Assembly (NCBI GenBank): GCA_040235375.1
Contig: JBECKQ010000026.1
Span: 1 to 6,019 of the forward strand
Origin: JBECKQ01 sp040235375
Lineage (GTDB): Bacteria > Planctomycetota > Phycisphaerae > UBA1845
Reading direction: 5' to 3'
DNA: 6,019 bases
Every line of letters begins with the position of its first letter. Position 1 is the first letter of the stretch. Positions 1 through 6,019 of the stretch are shown piece after piece. Made by a program: the position numbers and the translations under genes. The notes under the pieces were generated by a model, which saw nothing but the letters and a program-made list of their open reading frames with translations, searched no databases and had not been told where the DNA came from.

Positions 1-43
1 CCCGTTTGCCTGGGCTCGCAAAGTGGATTACTGGCGACTCGCC

Positions 44-346
44 TTATTTTGACAATCCCAGCGCCGCACAGACTTGCTTTTCGCTGACGCTGGAGATTCG
101 CAACGTCTTGGCCGGCGAGGTGACGCCGGTGACGACGGCAACGTCACGCTTCCGTACGCCGCACAGCCCGGCGACAAAAGCCTCAAGAGCCGCGTTCGCC
201 TTGCCTTTCTCCGGTGGAGCCGCAACCTGGATCTTCACGCGGTCGCCGACCGTGCCGGCCAGGCGCGTCCGCGACGCGCCCGGCACGACCTTCACGTCCA
301 CCAGAACGTCGTCGCCGTCGCGTCGAATGTTTATGTCTTCTTTCAT
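44..346 (-). CDS. DUF167 / YggU-family small protein, complete
   Basis: This 100-residue protein matches the DUF167 (YggU, UPF0235) family, small single-domain alpha/beta proteins of unknown biochemical function found across bacteria and archaea. The family hallmarks are visible: a beta strand leading into VKVVPGASRTRLAG (about residues 13-27), then VKIQVAAPPEKGKANAALEAF (split here only by a Val-Lys start, about residues 32-53), then a segment with VAVVTGVTSPAKTLRI near residue 75. The ATG at 344-346 (MKEDINIRR) gives the usual family length. An in-frame ATG 90 bases further upstream would add a Pro/Arg-rich stretch read through the hairpin repeat at 380-400, so I reject it. No convincing Shine-Dalgarno sequence precedes the chosen ATG. 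The stop is TAA at 44-46. The gene is divergent from the uvrA locus across a 300-base spacer, and nothing suggests a functional link. Family assignment is secure from sequence pattern; the role is unknown. Confidence 0.9.
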   Translation of the reverse strand: MKEDINIRRDGDDVLVDVKVVPGASRTRLAGTVGDRVKIQVAAPPEKGKANAALEAFVAGLCGVRKRDVAVVTGVTSPAKTLRISSVSEKQVCAALGLSK

Positions 347-379
347 CGCCGGCGTCAGGATACCAGGAATCCGCGAACC

Positions 380-400
380 CCTCCCCCTTGAAGGGGGAGG
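380..400. repeat. REP-like perfect hairpin
   Basis: The arms CCTCCCCC (380-387) and GGGGGAGG (393-400) are perfectly complementary around a TTGAA loop; the two Ts and two As can pair too, leaving a single G. It is followed by CCGGGTGGGGG-TTTT (401-415). From memory, C-rich/G-rich hairpins of this kind recur as short intergenic repeats in many high-GC genomes. Only one copy is visible here, so the repeat status is inferred. It lies upstream of the DUF167 gene, so it is not that gene's terminator. Confidence 0.6.
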
Positions 401-472
401 CCGGGTGGGGGTTTTGTCGCCGGCGCGATCCGCCAACGAAACGCGTCAACCGCCCATCCGGCCCGCCGCCCG

Positions 473-500
473 TCCGAGCCGCGCCCGTCAGGAAGCGGAT
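473..500. repeat. Possible dispersed intergenic repeat motif
   Basis: The segment contains CCGAGCCGCGCCCGTCAGGAAGCGG written on the plus strand in two blocks, CCGAGCCGCG (474-483) and CCCGTCAGGAAGCGG (484-498). Read on the minus strand it encodes LPDGRGSD, a peptide I recall from many spurious hypothetical proteins in Planctomycetes and Acidobacteria, where the DNA is a dispersed short repeat. Only one copy is present in this window, so the call rests on recollection and needs a genome-wide count. Confidence 0.35.
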
Positions 501-575
501 CCAGCATCAACCTTTCCTTCGCCCCGCCGCGAACCGCGCTGTGAAGGGGCGCGCGCAGGTGGGCTGTATTCGCCC

Positions 576-581
576 TATAAT
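576..581 (+). promoter_or_regulatory. Candidate -10 element of the uvrA promoter
   Basis: TATAAT is a perfect match to the sigma-70-type -10 hexamer in an otherwise very GC-rich spacer. It lies 65 bases before the uvrA start, which would put transcription initiation near 588. There is no recognisable TTGACA-like -35 at 17 bases upstream (553-558 reads GCGCAG) and no TGn extension, so it may depend on an activator or on a differently specified sigma factor. Confidence 0.45.
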
Positions 582-585
582 TGCT

Positions 586-595
586 GTTCTTGAAC
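586..595. promoter_or_regulatory. GTTC-TT-GAAC palindrome at the predicted start site
   Basis: GTTC (586-589) and GAAC (592-595) form a small inverted repeat with a TT centre. It begins five bases after the TATAAT hexamer, so it would overlap transcription start, a typical operator position. Excision-repair genes are often under LexA control, and LexA boxes in several phyla are built from GTTC/GAAC half-sites. However, this two-base spacing does not match the commonly described GAAC-N4-GTTC or GTTC-N7-GTTC boxes, so operator identity is speculative. Confidence 0.25.
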
Positions 596-632
596 CCGGG
601 ACGGCGGCGCGCGAGCCCCGTCTGCGGAGACG

Positions 633-640
633 AAGGGCGG
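633..640 (+). promoter_or_regulatory. Ribosome binding site for uvrA N1 gene
   Basis: AAGGGCGG contains a partial Shine-Dalgarno core (AAGGG, 633-637) nine bases before the ATG at 647, which supports that start over the TTG at 581 further upstream. A small hairpin (CGTCT at 619-623, AGACG at 628-632) ends immediately before it. Confidence 0.45.
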
Positions 641-646
641 TATTCA

Positions 647-2596
647 ATGGAAACACGGGCAATCACGGTCAAGGGTGGGCGCGAGCACAACCTCCGCGGC
701 GTGTCGATCACGTTGCCGCGGGACAGGCTCATCTGCTTTACCGGCGTCTCCGGCAGCGGTAAGAGCAGCTTCGCCTTCGACACGCTCTACGCCGAGGGGC
801 AACGTCGGTACATCGAGTCGCTCAGTGCGTACGCCCGGCAGTTCCTGGGCCAATTCACCAAGCCGGACGTCGATCTGATCACCGGCCTGAGCCCGTCCAT
901 CTCGATCCAACAGCAGACCGGCGGGTGGAACCCGCGGAGCACCGTGGGCACCGTCACGCAGATTCACGACTACCTGCGCGTGCTGTACGCGCGGGTGGGG
1001 CGACAACATTGCACGAGTTGCGGCCGGCCGATCACCGCCCAAACGCGCGAGCAGATCGTCGGGCAGATTCTGGCCCTGCCCGCCGGCGGCAAGCTGATCA
1101 TCCTCGCCCCGGTCGTTCGCGGGCAGAAGGGCGAATTCCGCGACCTCTTCGAGGACATGCTCAAACGCGGCTACGCCCGGGCCCGCCTGGACGGCGTGAT
1201 CGTCCGCCTCGCGGACGACCCCCAGCTCGACAAGAACATCCGGCACGACATTGAGATCGTCGTTGACCGCGTAGCGCTCTCGGCCGGCGCGCGGTCGCGA
1301 CTGGCGGAAGCGGTGGACAACGCCCTCGGCCTCGGCGAAGGCTCGCTGATCGTTCATCACGCCACGGACGAGGCGGGCGGATCGGGCGAGGCGACCGGCT
1401 CGCGCGGCAGGAGGAGGGGAAGGAGCGGCGGCCGCGGCAGAAAGCGAGCGGCCGGCGCGGAGGATTCGCTTTTGTCGTCCCGCTACGCCTGCACGCATTG
1501 CGGGCTGAGCTTCGAGCCGCCGAGCCCGCAGTTGTTCAGCTTCAACTCGCCGACGGGCATGTGCATGGCCTGCGACGGACTCGGCGTGCGGTTCGACTTT
1601 GATCCGGAACTGCTGGTGCCGAACCCGCGGCGCTCGTTCCTGAGCCTGGCGATCGAACCGATGCGGACACGGATCGGGCGGTGGCGGCGGCACATCTATC
1701 GCGGCGTAGCTAATCACGTCGGGTTCGACCTGAAAACGCCGTGGAAGGACCTGCCCGAGCGGGCGCGGCAGGCGCTTCTCTACGGCACGGGCGACGAGCA
1801 CGTCACCTTCGAGTGGCGCAGCCGGTGGCGCGTGTACAAGCACGGCGGGACATTCGAGGGGGTCGTCGCAGAACTGCGCGACAAGTACAAGCGGGCGAAG
1901 TCCGGGATGGTGCGGGCGTACTACGAGAAGTACATGCGCAAACGCCCGTGTGATGTGTGCGGCGGGGCGCGGCTGAACCCGCAGGCATTGGCGGTAACGC
2001 TCGGTGGGATGAACGTGCAGCAGGTATCGGCGATGAGCATCGCCGGGGCGGTCGAGTATTTTGCATCGCTCGAGCTCGGCGCGACGGAGGAACTCATCGC
2101 CGAGGAAGTGTTGAAGGAAATTCGTGGCCGGCTGCAATTCCTGATCGACGTGGGGCTGCATTATCTCACGCTCGATCGCTCGGCGCCGACGTTGTCAGGC
2201 GGGGAGTCGCAGCGCATTCGGCTGGCGTCGCAGATCGGCGCCGGGCTGGTGGGCGTGCTGTACATTCTCGACGAGCCGAGCATCGGGCTGCACGCGCGGG
2301 ACAACGCAATGCTGCTCGAGTCGTTGAAGCGACTGCGCGATCTGGGCAACACGGTGATCGTCGTCGAGCACGACGAGGAGACGATGCGGGCGGCCGACGA
2401 GATCGTCGATTTCGGACCGGGGCCGGGCGTGCGCGGTGGGGAGATCGTCGCGCGGGGCTCGATCCAGAAAGTGGCGAGATCGAAGCGGTCGGTGACCGGT
2501 GCGTACCTGACCGGCCGGGAGGAGATTGCGATTCCCCAGCACCGCCGGCCGGTCGCGAACAAGCCGAAGAAAACGCCGCGTCGCCGGCGAAAGTGA
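647..2596 (+). CDS. uvrA: UvrA N-terminal module (N1), separately encoded first part of a tandem UvrA
   Basis: This 649-residue protein is one complete N-terminal half of UvrA, the ABC-type ATPase that recognises DNA lesions and loads UvrB in nucleotide excision repair. Visible in order: Walker A GVSGSGKS (33-40); YAEGQRRYIESLSAYARQF (48-66); NPRSTVGT (95-102); a CxxC pair (C122, C125); the UvrB-binding region with GYARARLDG (175-183) and IEIVVDR (202-208); an Arg/Gly-rich insert (242-273); a zinc module with C282, C285, C306, C309; the insertion region; CDVCGGARL (435-443); signature LSGGESQ (516-522); Walker B VLYILDEP (537-544); and the switch histidine H575. The protein then ends in a basic tail, KKTPRRRRK, exactly where the linker to the C-terminal module would normally start. 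Classical UvrA is about 940 residues and carries both modules, so this is half a UvrA. The next gene supplies the missing module. Start at ATG 647 is supported by the Shine-Dalgarno stretch and by alignment of METRAITVKG with UvrA N-termini. Family assignment is very secure; independent expression is inferred. Confidence 0.93.
   Translation: METRAITVKGGREHNLRGVSITLPRDRLICFTGVSGSGKSSFAFDTLYAEGQRRYIESLSAYARQFLGQFTKPDVDLITGLSPSISIQQQTGGWNPRSTVGTVTQIHDYLRVLYARVGRQHCTSCGRPITAQTREQIVGQILALPAGGKLIILAPVVRGQKGEFRDLFEDMLKRGYARARLDGVIVRLADDPQLDKNIRHDIEIVVDRVALSAGARSRLAEAVDNALGLGEGSLIVHHATDEAGGSGEATGSRGRRRGRSGGRGRKRAAGAEDSLLSSRYACTHCGLSFEPPSPQLFSFNSPTGMCMACDGLGVRFDFDPELLVPNPRRSFLSLAIEPMRTRIGRWRRHIYRGVANHVGFDLKTPWKDLPERARQALLYGTGDEHVTFEWRSRWRVYKHGGTFEGVVAELRDKYKRAKSGMVRAYYEKYMRKRPCDVCGGARLNPQALAVTLGGMNVQQVSAMSIAGAVEYFASLELGATEELIAEEVLKEIRGRLQFLIDVGLHYLTLDRSAPTLSGGESQRIRLASQIGAGLVGVLYILDEPSIGLHARDNAMLLESLKRLRDLGNTVIVVEHDEETMRAADEIVDFGPGPGVRGGEIVARGSIQKVARSKRSVTGAYLTGREEIAIPQHRRPVANKPKKTPRRRRK
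1370..1465 (+). other. Arg/Gly-rich low-complexity insert in N1
   Basis: Residues 242-273 of the N1 protein (for example GSRGRRRGRSGGRGRKR, 251-267) lie between the UvrB-binding region and the zinc module. E. coli UvrA, as I recall it, has only a short acidic connector here, and the N2 copy in the next gene also has a short connector. The stretch is probably disordered and strongly basic, suggesting non-specific nucleic-acid contact. Confidence 0.75.
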
Positions 2597-2676
2597 GCGA
2601 TCGAATGGGCATGGACGAGGACAACATCGCGAGGGCCGTTCGCGTGCGCGATCAGGGGGATGTGTAGATTCGGGCG
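2597..2676 (+). other. Gap between the two uvrA genes, with possible short leader ORF
   Basis: Eighty bases separate the TGA of the N1 gene from the ATG of the next gene. They contain a 20-codon open frame (ATG 2605, TAG 2665-2667; begins MGMDEDNIAR) in the same frame as the downstream gene, ending nine bases before its start. It has no UvrA similarity. A purine-rich AGGGGGA (2653-2659) lies 17 bases before the downstream ATG, too far for a standard Shine-Dalgarno, so translational coupling through this leader or through the N1 gene is possible. No terminator-like hairpin plus T-run is visible, consistent with one transcript. Confidence 0.4.
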
Positions 2677-5600
2677 ATGGGGCGACGCAAACGTGCTAAC
2701 GTGATTGTTGCAGCGCCGACGACCGCGGGCGGCGACGGAGAGAACGTGCGCGCCGGCGATGAGGGCAACGTCAACTGGCTGACCGTTGTCGGGGCGACGC
2801 ATCACAATCTCAAAAACGTCGACGTGAACCTCCCGCTGGGGCGGTTCACGTGCGTCACCGGCGTGTCCGGCAGCGGCAAAAGCTCGCTGGTCAACGACAT
2901 CCTCCACGAGCAGCTCGCCCGCGATCTCAACGGCGCGGAAAAGGTCAACCCCGGCGCGCACAAGCGCATCGCCGGCCTCGACCATCTCGACAAGGTCATC
3001 GACATCGACCAGTCACCCATCGGCCGCACCCCGCGCTCGAACCCCGCCACCTACATCAAGGTCTTCGACGAAATCCGCCAGCTCTACACGCGGACGCCGG
3101 ACGCGAAGGTCCGCGGCTACAAGCCGGGCCGCTTCAGCTTCAACGTGCCGACCGGAGCGAAGGGCGGCGGCCGGTGTGAAGCCTGCGAAGGCAACGGCGC
3201 CACGCGCATGGAGATGGACTTTCTCGCCGACGTGTGGGTCACCTGTCCGGTCTGCCAGGGACATCGCTTCAATCGCGAAACGCTGCAGATTCACTACCGG
3301 GGCAAGAGCATCGCCGACGTGCTCGAGATGGACGTGCAGGAAGCGCTCGAGCACTTCGCCAACATCCCCAAAATCGCCCGCATGCTGCAAACGCTGCACG
3401 ACGTGGGCATGGACTACGTCAAGCTCGGCCAGTCCTCGACGACGCTGTCCGGCGGCGAGGCCCAGCGGATCAAGCTCGCCCGCGAGCTGGTCAAACGCTC
3501 GACCGGCCGGACGCTGTACCTGCTCGACGAGCCGACCACCGGCCTGCACTTCGATGACGTGCGCAAGCTCCTGGCCGTCCTGCACGGCTTCGTCGACGCC
3601 GGCAACACCGTCGTCGTCATCGAGCACAACCTCGACGTGATCAAGACCGCCGACTGGATCATCGACCTCGGCCCGGAAGGCGGCGAAGGCGGTGGCTACA
3701 TCGTCGCCGAGGGCACGCCCGAAGACGTGGCCGACGTCAAAGCCAGCTACACCGGCCAGGTGCTGAAGGAACTCTTCGCCAGGCGAACCGGCCTGGCGGC
3801 AAAGTCGACCGGCGCCCCTCGAAAACGAGCCGCCAAGCGCGGCGGCCGCCTGCGCGAGATCACCGTCGTCGGCGCCCAACAGCACAACCTCAAGGATATC
3901 ACCGTCAAGATTCCGCGGGAAAAAGAGACGATTTGCGCCGGCCTGTCCGGCAGCGGCAAGAGCAGCCTGGCCATCGACACCGTCTACGCCGAAGGCCAGC
4001 GCCGCTACGTCGAATCACTGAGCGCCTACGCCCGGCAGTTCGTCGCCCAGATGCAGAAACCGCGCGTCGAGCACGTCAGCGGCCTCTCCCCGGCCATCAG
4101 CATCGAGCAGAAGGCCCCCAGCCGCTCGCCGCGATCAACCGTCGGAACGGTAACCGAAGTCTACGACTACATGCGCGTGCTCTGGGCACGGCTCGGCACG
4201 CCGCACTGCCCGAAGTGCCATGTCCCCATCGGCACGCAGACGAGCGACGAGATCATCGAAAAGATCATGGCCCTCGGCGAAGGAACGCGAGCGATGATCC
4301 TCGCCCCGATTCGGCGGAGCGGCTCCGAATCCTACCAGTCGATGTTCGAACGCGAGAAGGCGAACGGCTACCTCCGCGTGCGCATCGACGGCGAAATCCA
4401 CGACCTCGAAGGCGACATCCCCATCGATCATCGCAAGCGCCACAACGTCGAGCTGGTCGTGGACCGCATACTCGTGCGCGCCAAGTCGCGCCCGCGAATA
4501 TCCGAAAGCATCGAGCAGGCCCTCACGGCCGGCGCCGGCGTCGTGATCGTCCAGGTCGTCGCCGACGCGAGCGGCTCCCAGCGCGACCATGATCTGCGCT
4601 TCAGCCAGCTCTTCTCCTGCGACCGCTGCGGCACCAGCTACGAGGAGCTGACGCCGCATCACTTCTCGTTCAACACCCGGCTGGGATCGTGCGAATCGTG
4701 CGAAGGCCTCGGCGTGCAGCGCGGGGCGAGCCCCGCCGCCATCGTCACCCATCCGACCTTGTCGCTGATGGACGGCGCCATCAGCGCCTGGGGCGAGGTC
4801 GCGCCGAACTCCCTGCTCGGCCGCGCCGTTCACGCCGTCGCCGATCGCATCGGCTTCGACGCCTCCACGCCATGGAACGACCTGACCGAAGCCCAGCGGC
4901 TGGAGGTGCTGCAAGGCGGTGACCACGAGTGGATCGACATCGGCGCCGGCGGCCTGCGCGTCCGCTGGCGCGGCTTCTTCCCCGCCATCGATCGCGCCAC
5001 CCGCGTAAGCTGGCAGTACCGCATGCGCCTCGAGGACATCGTCACCGACGTTCCCTGCGAGGCCTGCCACGGCAGCCGGCTGCGCCCCGAGGCGCGCGTC
5101 GTCGAGCTCGCCGGCAAGACCCTGCCGGACGCGTGCATGCTCTCGCTGCGCGACGCCCTCGCCTTCTTCAAGAACCTGAAGCTCGACGCCCGGCAGAAGA
5201 AGATCGCCGGCGAGCTGCTGCACGAGATCGCCAGCCGCCTGACCTTCCTGGTGGACGTGGGCCTCGACTACCTGACCCTGCACCGGCCGGCGCCGACGCT
5301 TTCGGGCGGCGAATCGCAACGGATTCGCCTGGCCTCGCAGATCGGATCGGGCCTTACCGGCGTGCTCTACGTCCTTGACGAGCCGACCATCGGCCTCCAC
5401 CCGCGCGACAACGCCCTGCTGATTGGCGCCCTCCGCAAGCTTCGCGACCTCGGCAACACGCTGCTCATCGTCGAGCACGATCGCGAGGTGATCGACAGCG
5501 CCGACCACGTGCTCGATTTCGGTCCCGGCGCAGGCACGTTTGGCGGCCGAGTGACAGCCAGCGGCACTCCACAGCAGATTCGGCGAAAGCGGGCCTCGCT

Positions 5601-6019
5601 CACCGGCCGCTACCTGTCTGGCAAGGAATCGATCGTCGTGCCGGCCAACCGGCGGGCCGTGCGCGACGACGGCCGCCACCTCGAGCCCGACCGCTGGCTC
5701 ACCGTCCACCGCGCCTATCACAACAACCTCAAGGAGATCGACGTCGCCTTCCCCCTCGGTCGTCTGACGTGCGTGACTGGCGTCTCCGGCAGCGGCAAGA
5801 GCTCGCTCGTCACCGAAATCCTCTACAAGGCCCTGGCCGCACGCATCCACCGCGCCCGCCTCGTCCCCGGCGGCCACGGACGAATCACCGGCATCGAGCA
5901 CGTCGACAAGGTCATCAACGTCGATCAGTCGCCCATCGGCAACAGCCCGTCGAGCAATCCGGCCACCTACACCGGCGTTTTCGATCTCATCCGCGAACTG
6001 TTCGCCCGCCTGCCCGACA
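2677..6019 (+). CDS. uvrA: Tandem UvrA, modules C1-N2-C2, 3' end cut by window
   Basis: The frame is open without stops for 1,114 codons to the window edge. C1 (about residues 34-369): Walker A GVSGSGKS (62-69), DQSPIGRTPRSNPATY (111-126), C-terminal zinc finger C167/C170/C190/C193, LSGGEAQ (257-263), LYLLDEP (280-286), H317. A basic linker (about 370-391) leads to N2 (392-985): Walker A GLSGSGKS (422-429), C511/C514, UvrB-binding-like region (about 518-630), zinc module C648/C651/C672/C675, CEACHGSRL (794-802), LSGGESQ (875-881), VLYVLDEP (896-903), H934. C2 starts near W1007 with Walker A GVSGSGKS (1035-1042) and is cut soon after NPATY. By comparison with C1, about 230 residues are missing. 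The protein thus carries a C-terminal UvrA half followed by a whole UvrA, and it needs the upstream N1 product to complete the first copy. ATG 2677 is the first start after an in-frame TAG (2665-2667); its Shine-Dalgarno is weak. The next in-frame candidate is GTG at 2701. C1-type signatures match classical UvrA closely; C2 is altered in the DQSPIG motif. Confidence 0.93.
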   Translation, partial: MGRRKRANVIVAAPTTAGGDGENVRAGDEGNVNWLTVVGATHHNLKNVDVNLPLGRFTCVTGVSGSGKSSLVNDILHEQLARDLNGAEKVNPGAHKRIAGLDHLDKVIDIDQSPIGRTPRSNPATYIKVFDEIRQLYTRTPDAKVRGYKPGRFSFNVPTGAKGGGRCEACEGNGATRMEMDFLADVWVTCPVCQGHRFNRETLQIHYRGKSIADVLEMDVQEALEHFANIPKIARMLQTLHDVGMDYVKLGQSSTTLSGGEAQRIKLARELVKRSTGRTLYLLDEPTTGLHFDDVRKLLAVLHGFVDAGNTVVVIEHNLDVIKTADWIIDLGPEGGEGGGYIVAEGTPEDVADVKASYTGQVLKELFARRTGLAAKSTGAPRKRAAKRGGRLREITVVGAQQHNLKDITVKIPREKETICAGLSGSGKSSLAIDTVYAEGQRRYVESLSAYARQFVAQMQKPRVEHVSGLSPAISIEQKAPSRSPRSTVGTVTEVYDYMRVLWARLGTPHCPKCHVPIGTQTSDEIIEKIMALGEGTRAMILAPIRRSGSESYQSMFEREKANGYLRVRIDGEIHDLEGDIPIDHRKRHNVELVVDRILVRAKSRPRISESIEQALTAGAGVVIVQVVADASGSQRDHDLRFSQLFSCDRCGTSYEELTPHHFSFNTRLGSCESCEGLGVQRGASPAAIVTHPTLSLMDGAISAWGEVAPNSLLGRAVHAVADRIGFDASTPWNDLTEAQRLEVLQGGDHEWIDIGAGGLRVRWRGFFPAIDRATRVSWQYRMRLEDIVTDVPCEACHGSRLRPEARVVELAGKTLPDACMLSLRDALAFFKNLKLDARQKKIAGELLHEIASRLTFLVDVGLDYLTLHRPAPTLSGGESQRIRLASQIGSGLTGVLYVLDEPTIGLHPRDNALLIGALRKLRDLGNTLLIVEHDREVIDSADHVLDFGPGAGTFGGRVTASGTPQQIRRKRASLTGRYLSGKESIVVPANRRAVRDDGRHLEPDRWLTVHRAYHNNLKEIDVAFPLGRLTCVTGVSGSGKSSLVTEILYKALAARIHRARLVPGGHGRITGIEHVDKVINVDQSPIGNSPSSNPATYTGVFDLIRELFARLPD

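Larger units (their letters stand above)
347..646. other. Divergent intergenic spacer with repeats and uvrA promoter region
   Basis: This 300-base spacer separates the minus-strand DUF167 gene from the plus-strand uvrA locus. I see no supportable gene in it; open frames across it are arginine/proline-rich and show no family motifs. The half near the DUF167 gene holds repeat-like DNA (hairpin at 380-400 and a motif at 473-500). The uvrA-proximal 70 bases hold the likely promoter, a small palindrome and the ribosome binding site, described separately. Confidence 0.7.

Noticed and set aside
380..415. Hairpin plus TTTT as an intrinsic terminator
   Set aside because: On the plus strand no gene ends before it, and the T-run is separated from the stem by a G-rich stretch. 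On the minus strand it is upstream of the DUF167 gene.
347..436. Longer DUF167 protein starting at 436
   Set aside because: The extra 30 residues are Pro/Arg-rich, read through the hairpin repeat and have no counterpart in the family, whose domain starts at the ATG at 346.
644..2161. Long minus-strand open frame of 505 codons
   Set aside because: It lies wholly antisense to the N1 uvrA gene. Its translation is Arg/Ala/Pro-rich with no family motif, as expected from the reverse of GC-rich codons.
2594..2667. Interpretation of the split as a simple pseudogene frameshift
   Set aside because: Both parts keep all catalytic motifs, the break is exactly at the module linker, and two separate lesions would be needed. 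Functional fission is more economical, although misassembly cannot be excluded without reads.
4135..5901. Long minus-strand open frame of 588 codons
   Set aside because: It is antisense to N2 and C2, which carry intact Walker, signature and zinc motifs on the plus strand. The Ala/Gly/Val/Asp composition is typical of a complementary-strand artefact.
1..6019. CRISPR arrays, tRNA or rRNA genes, insertion sequences
   Set aside because: No spaced direct repeats, cloverleaf-like sequence, rRNA signatures or transposase motifs were seen on either strand.

Overview
The window is GC-rich and is dominated by one DNA-repair locus. Conserved ABC-ATPase, zinc-finger and UvrB-binding signatures show that about 5.4 kb encodes UvrA, the damage-recognition subunit of the UvrABC nucleotide excision nuclease. 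The architecture is not the usual single ~940-residue UvrA with an N-terminal and a C-terminal ABC module. It is a tandem (double) UvrA in the order N1, C1, N2, C2. Tandem UvrA proteins are known from the Planctomycetes-Chlamydiae group; from memory the chlamydial protein is about 1,800 residues. With the high GC content and two REP-like spacer repeats, this suggests a planctomycete or close relative. That assignment is an inference; there is no rRNA or other marker here.

Layout: (1) 1-43, nothing recognisable. (2) 44-346, minus strand, a complete 100-residue DUF167/YggU-family protein. (3) 347-646, a 300-base divergent spacer with a perfect short hairpin repeat (380-400), a second repeat-like motif (473-500), a TATAAT hexamer (576-581), a small GTTC/GAAC palindrome at the expected transcription start (586-595) and a Shine-Dalgarno-like stretch before the first uvrA start. 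(4) 647-2596, plus strand, a 649-residue protein that is only the N-terminal UvrA module (N1). (5) 2597-2676, an 80-base gap with a possible 20-codon leader ORF. (6) 2677 to the window end, plus strand, the rest of the tandem UvrA: C1, N2 and the start of C2. It is open at the 3' edge; about 230 residues are probably missing.

The most unusual feature is that the tandem gene is divided into two reading frames exactly at the N1-C1 linker, with intact, non-decayed ends on both sides. In UvrA each ATP site is built from both modules, so N1 should be unable to work alone and should have to assemble with the C1-N2-C2 polypeptide. The second copy also shows specialisation: C2 has lost two arginines of a nearly invariant DNA-binding motif that C1 retains, and N2 is altered in regions that N1 keeps close to classical UvrA.
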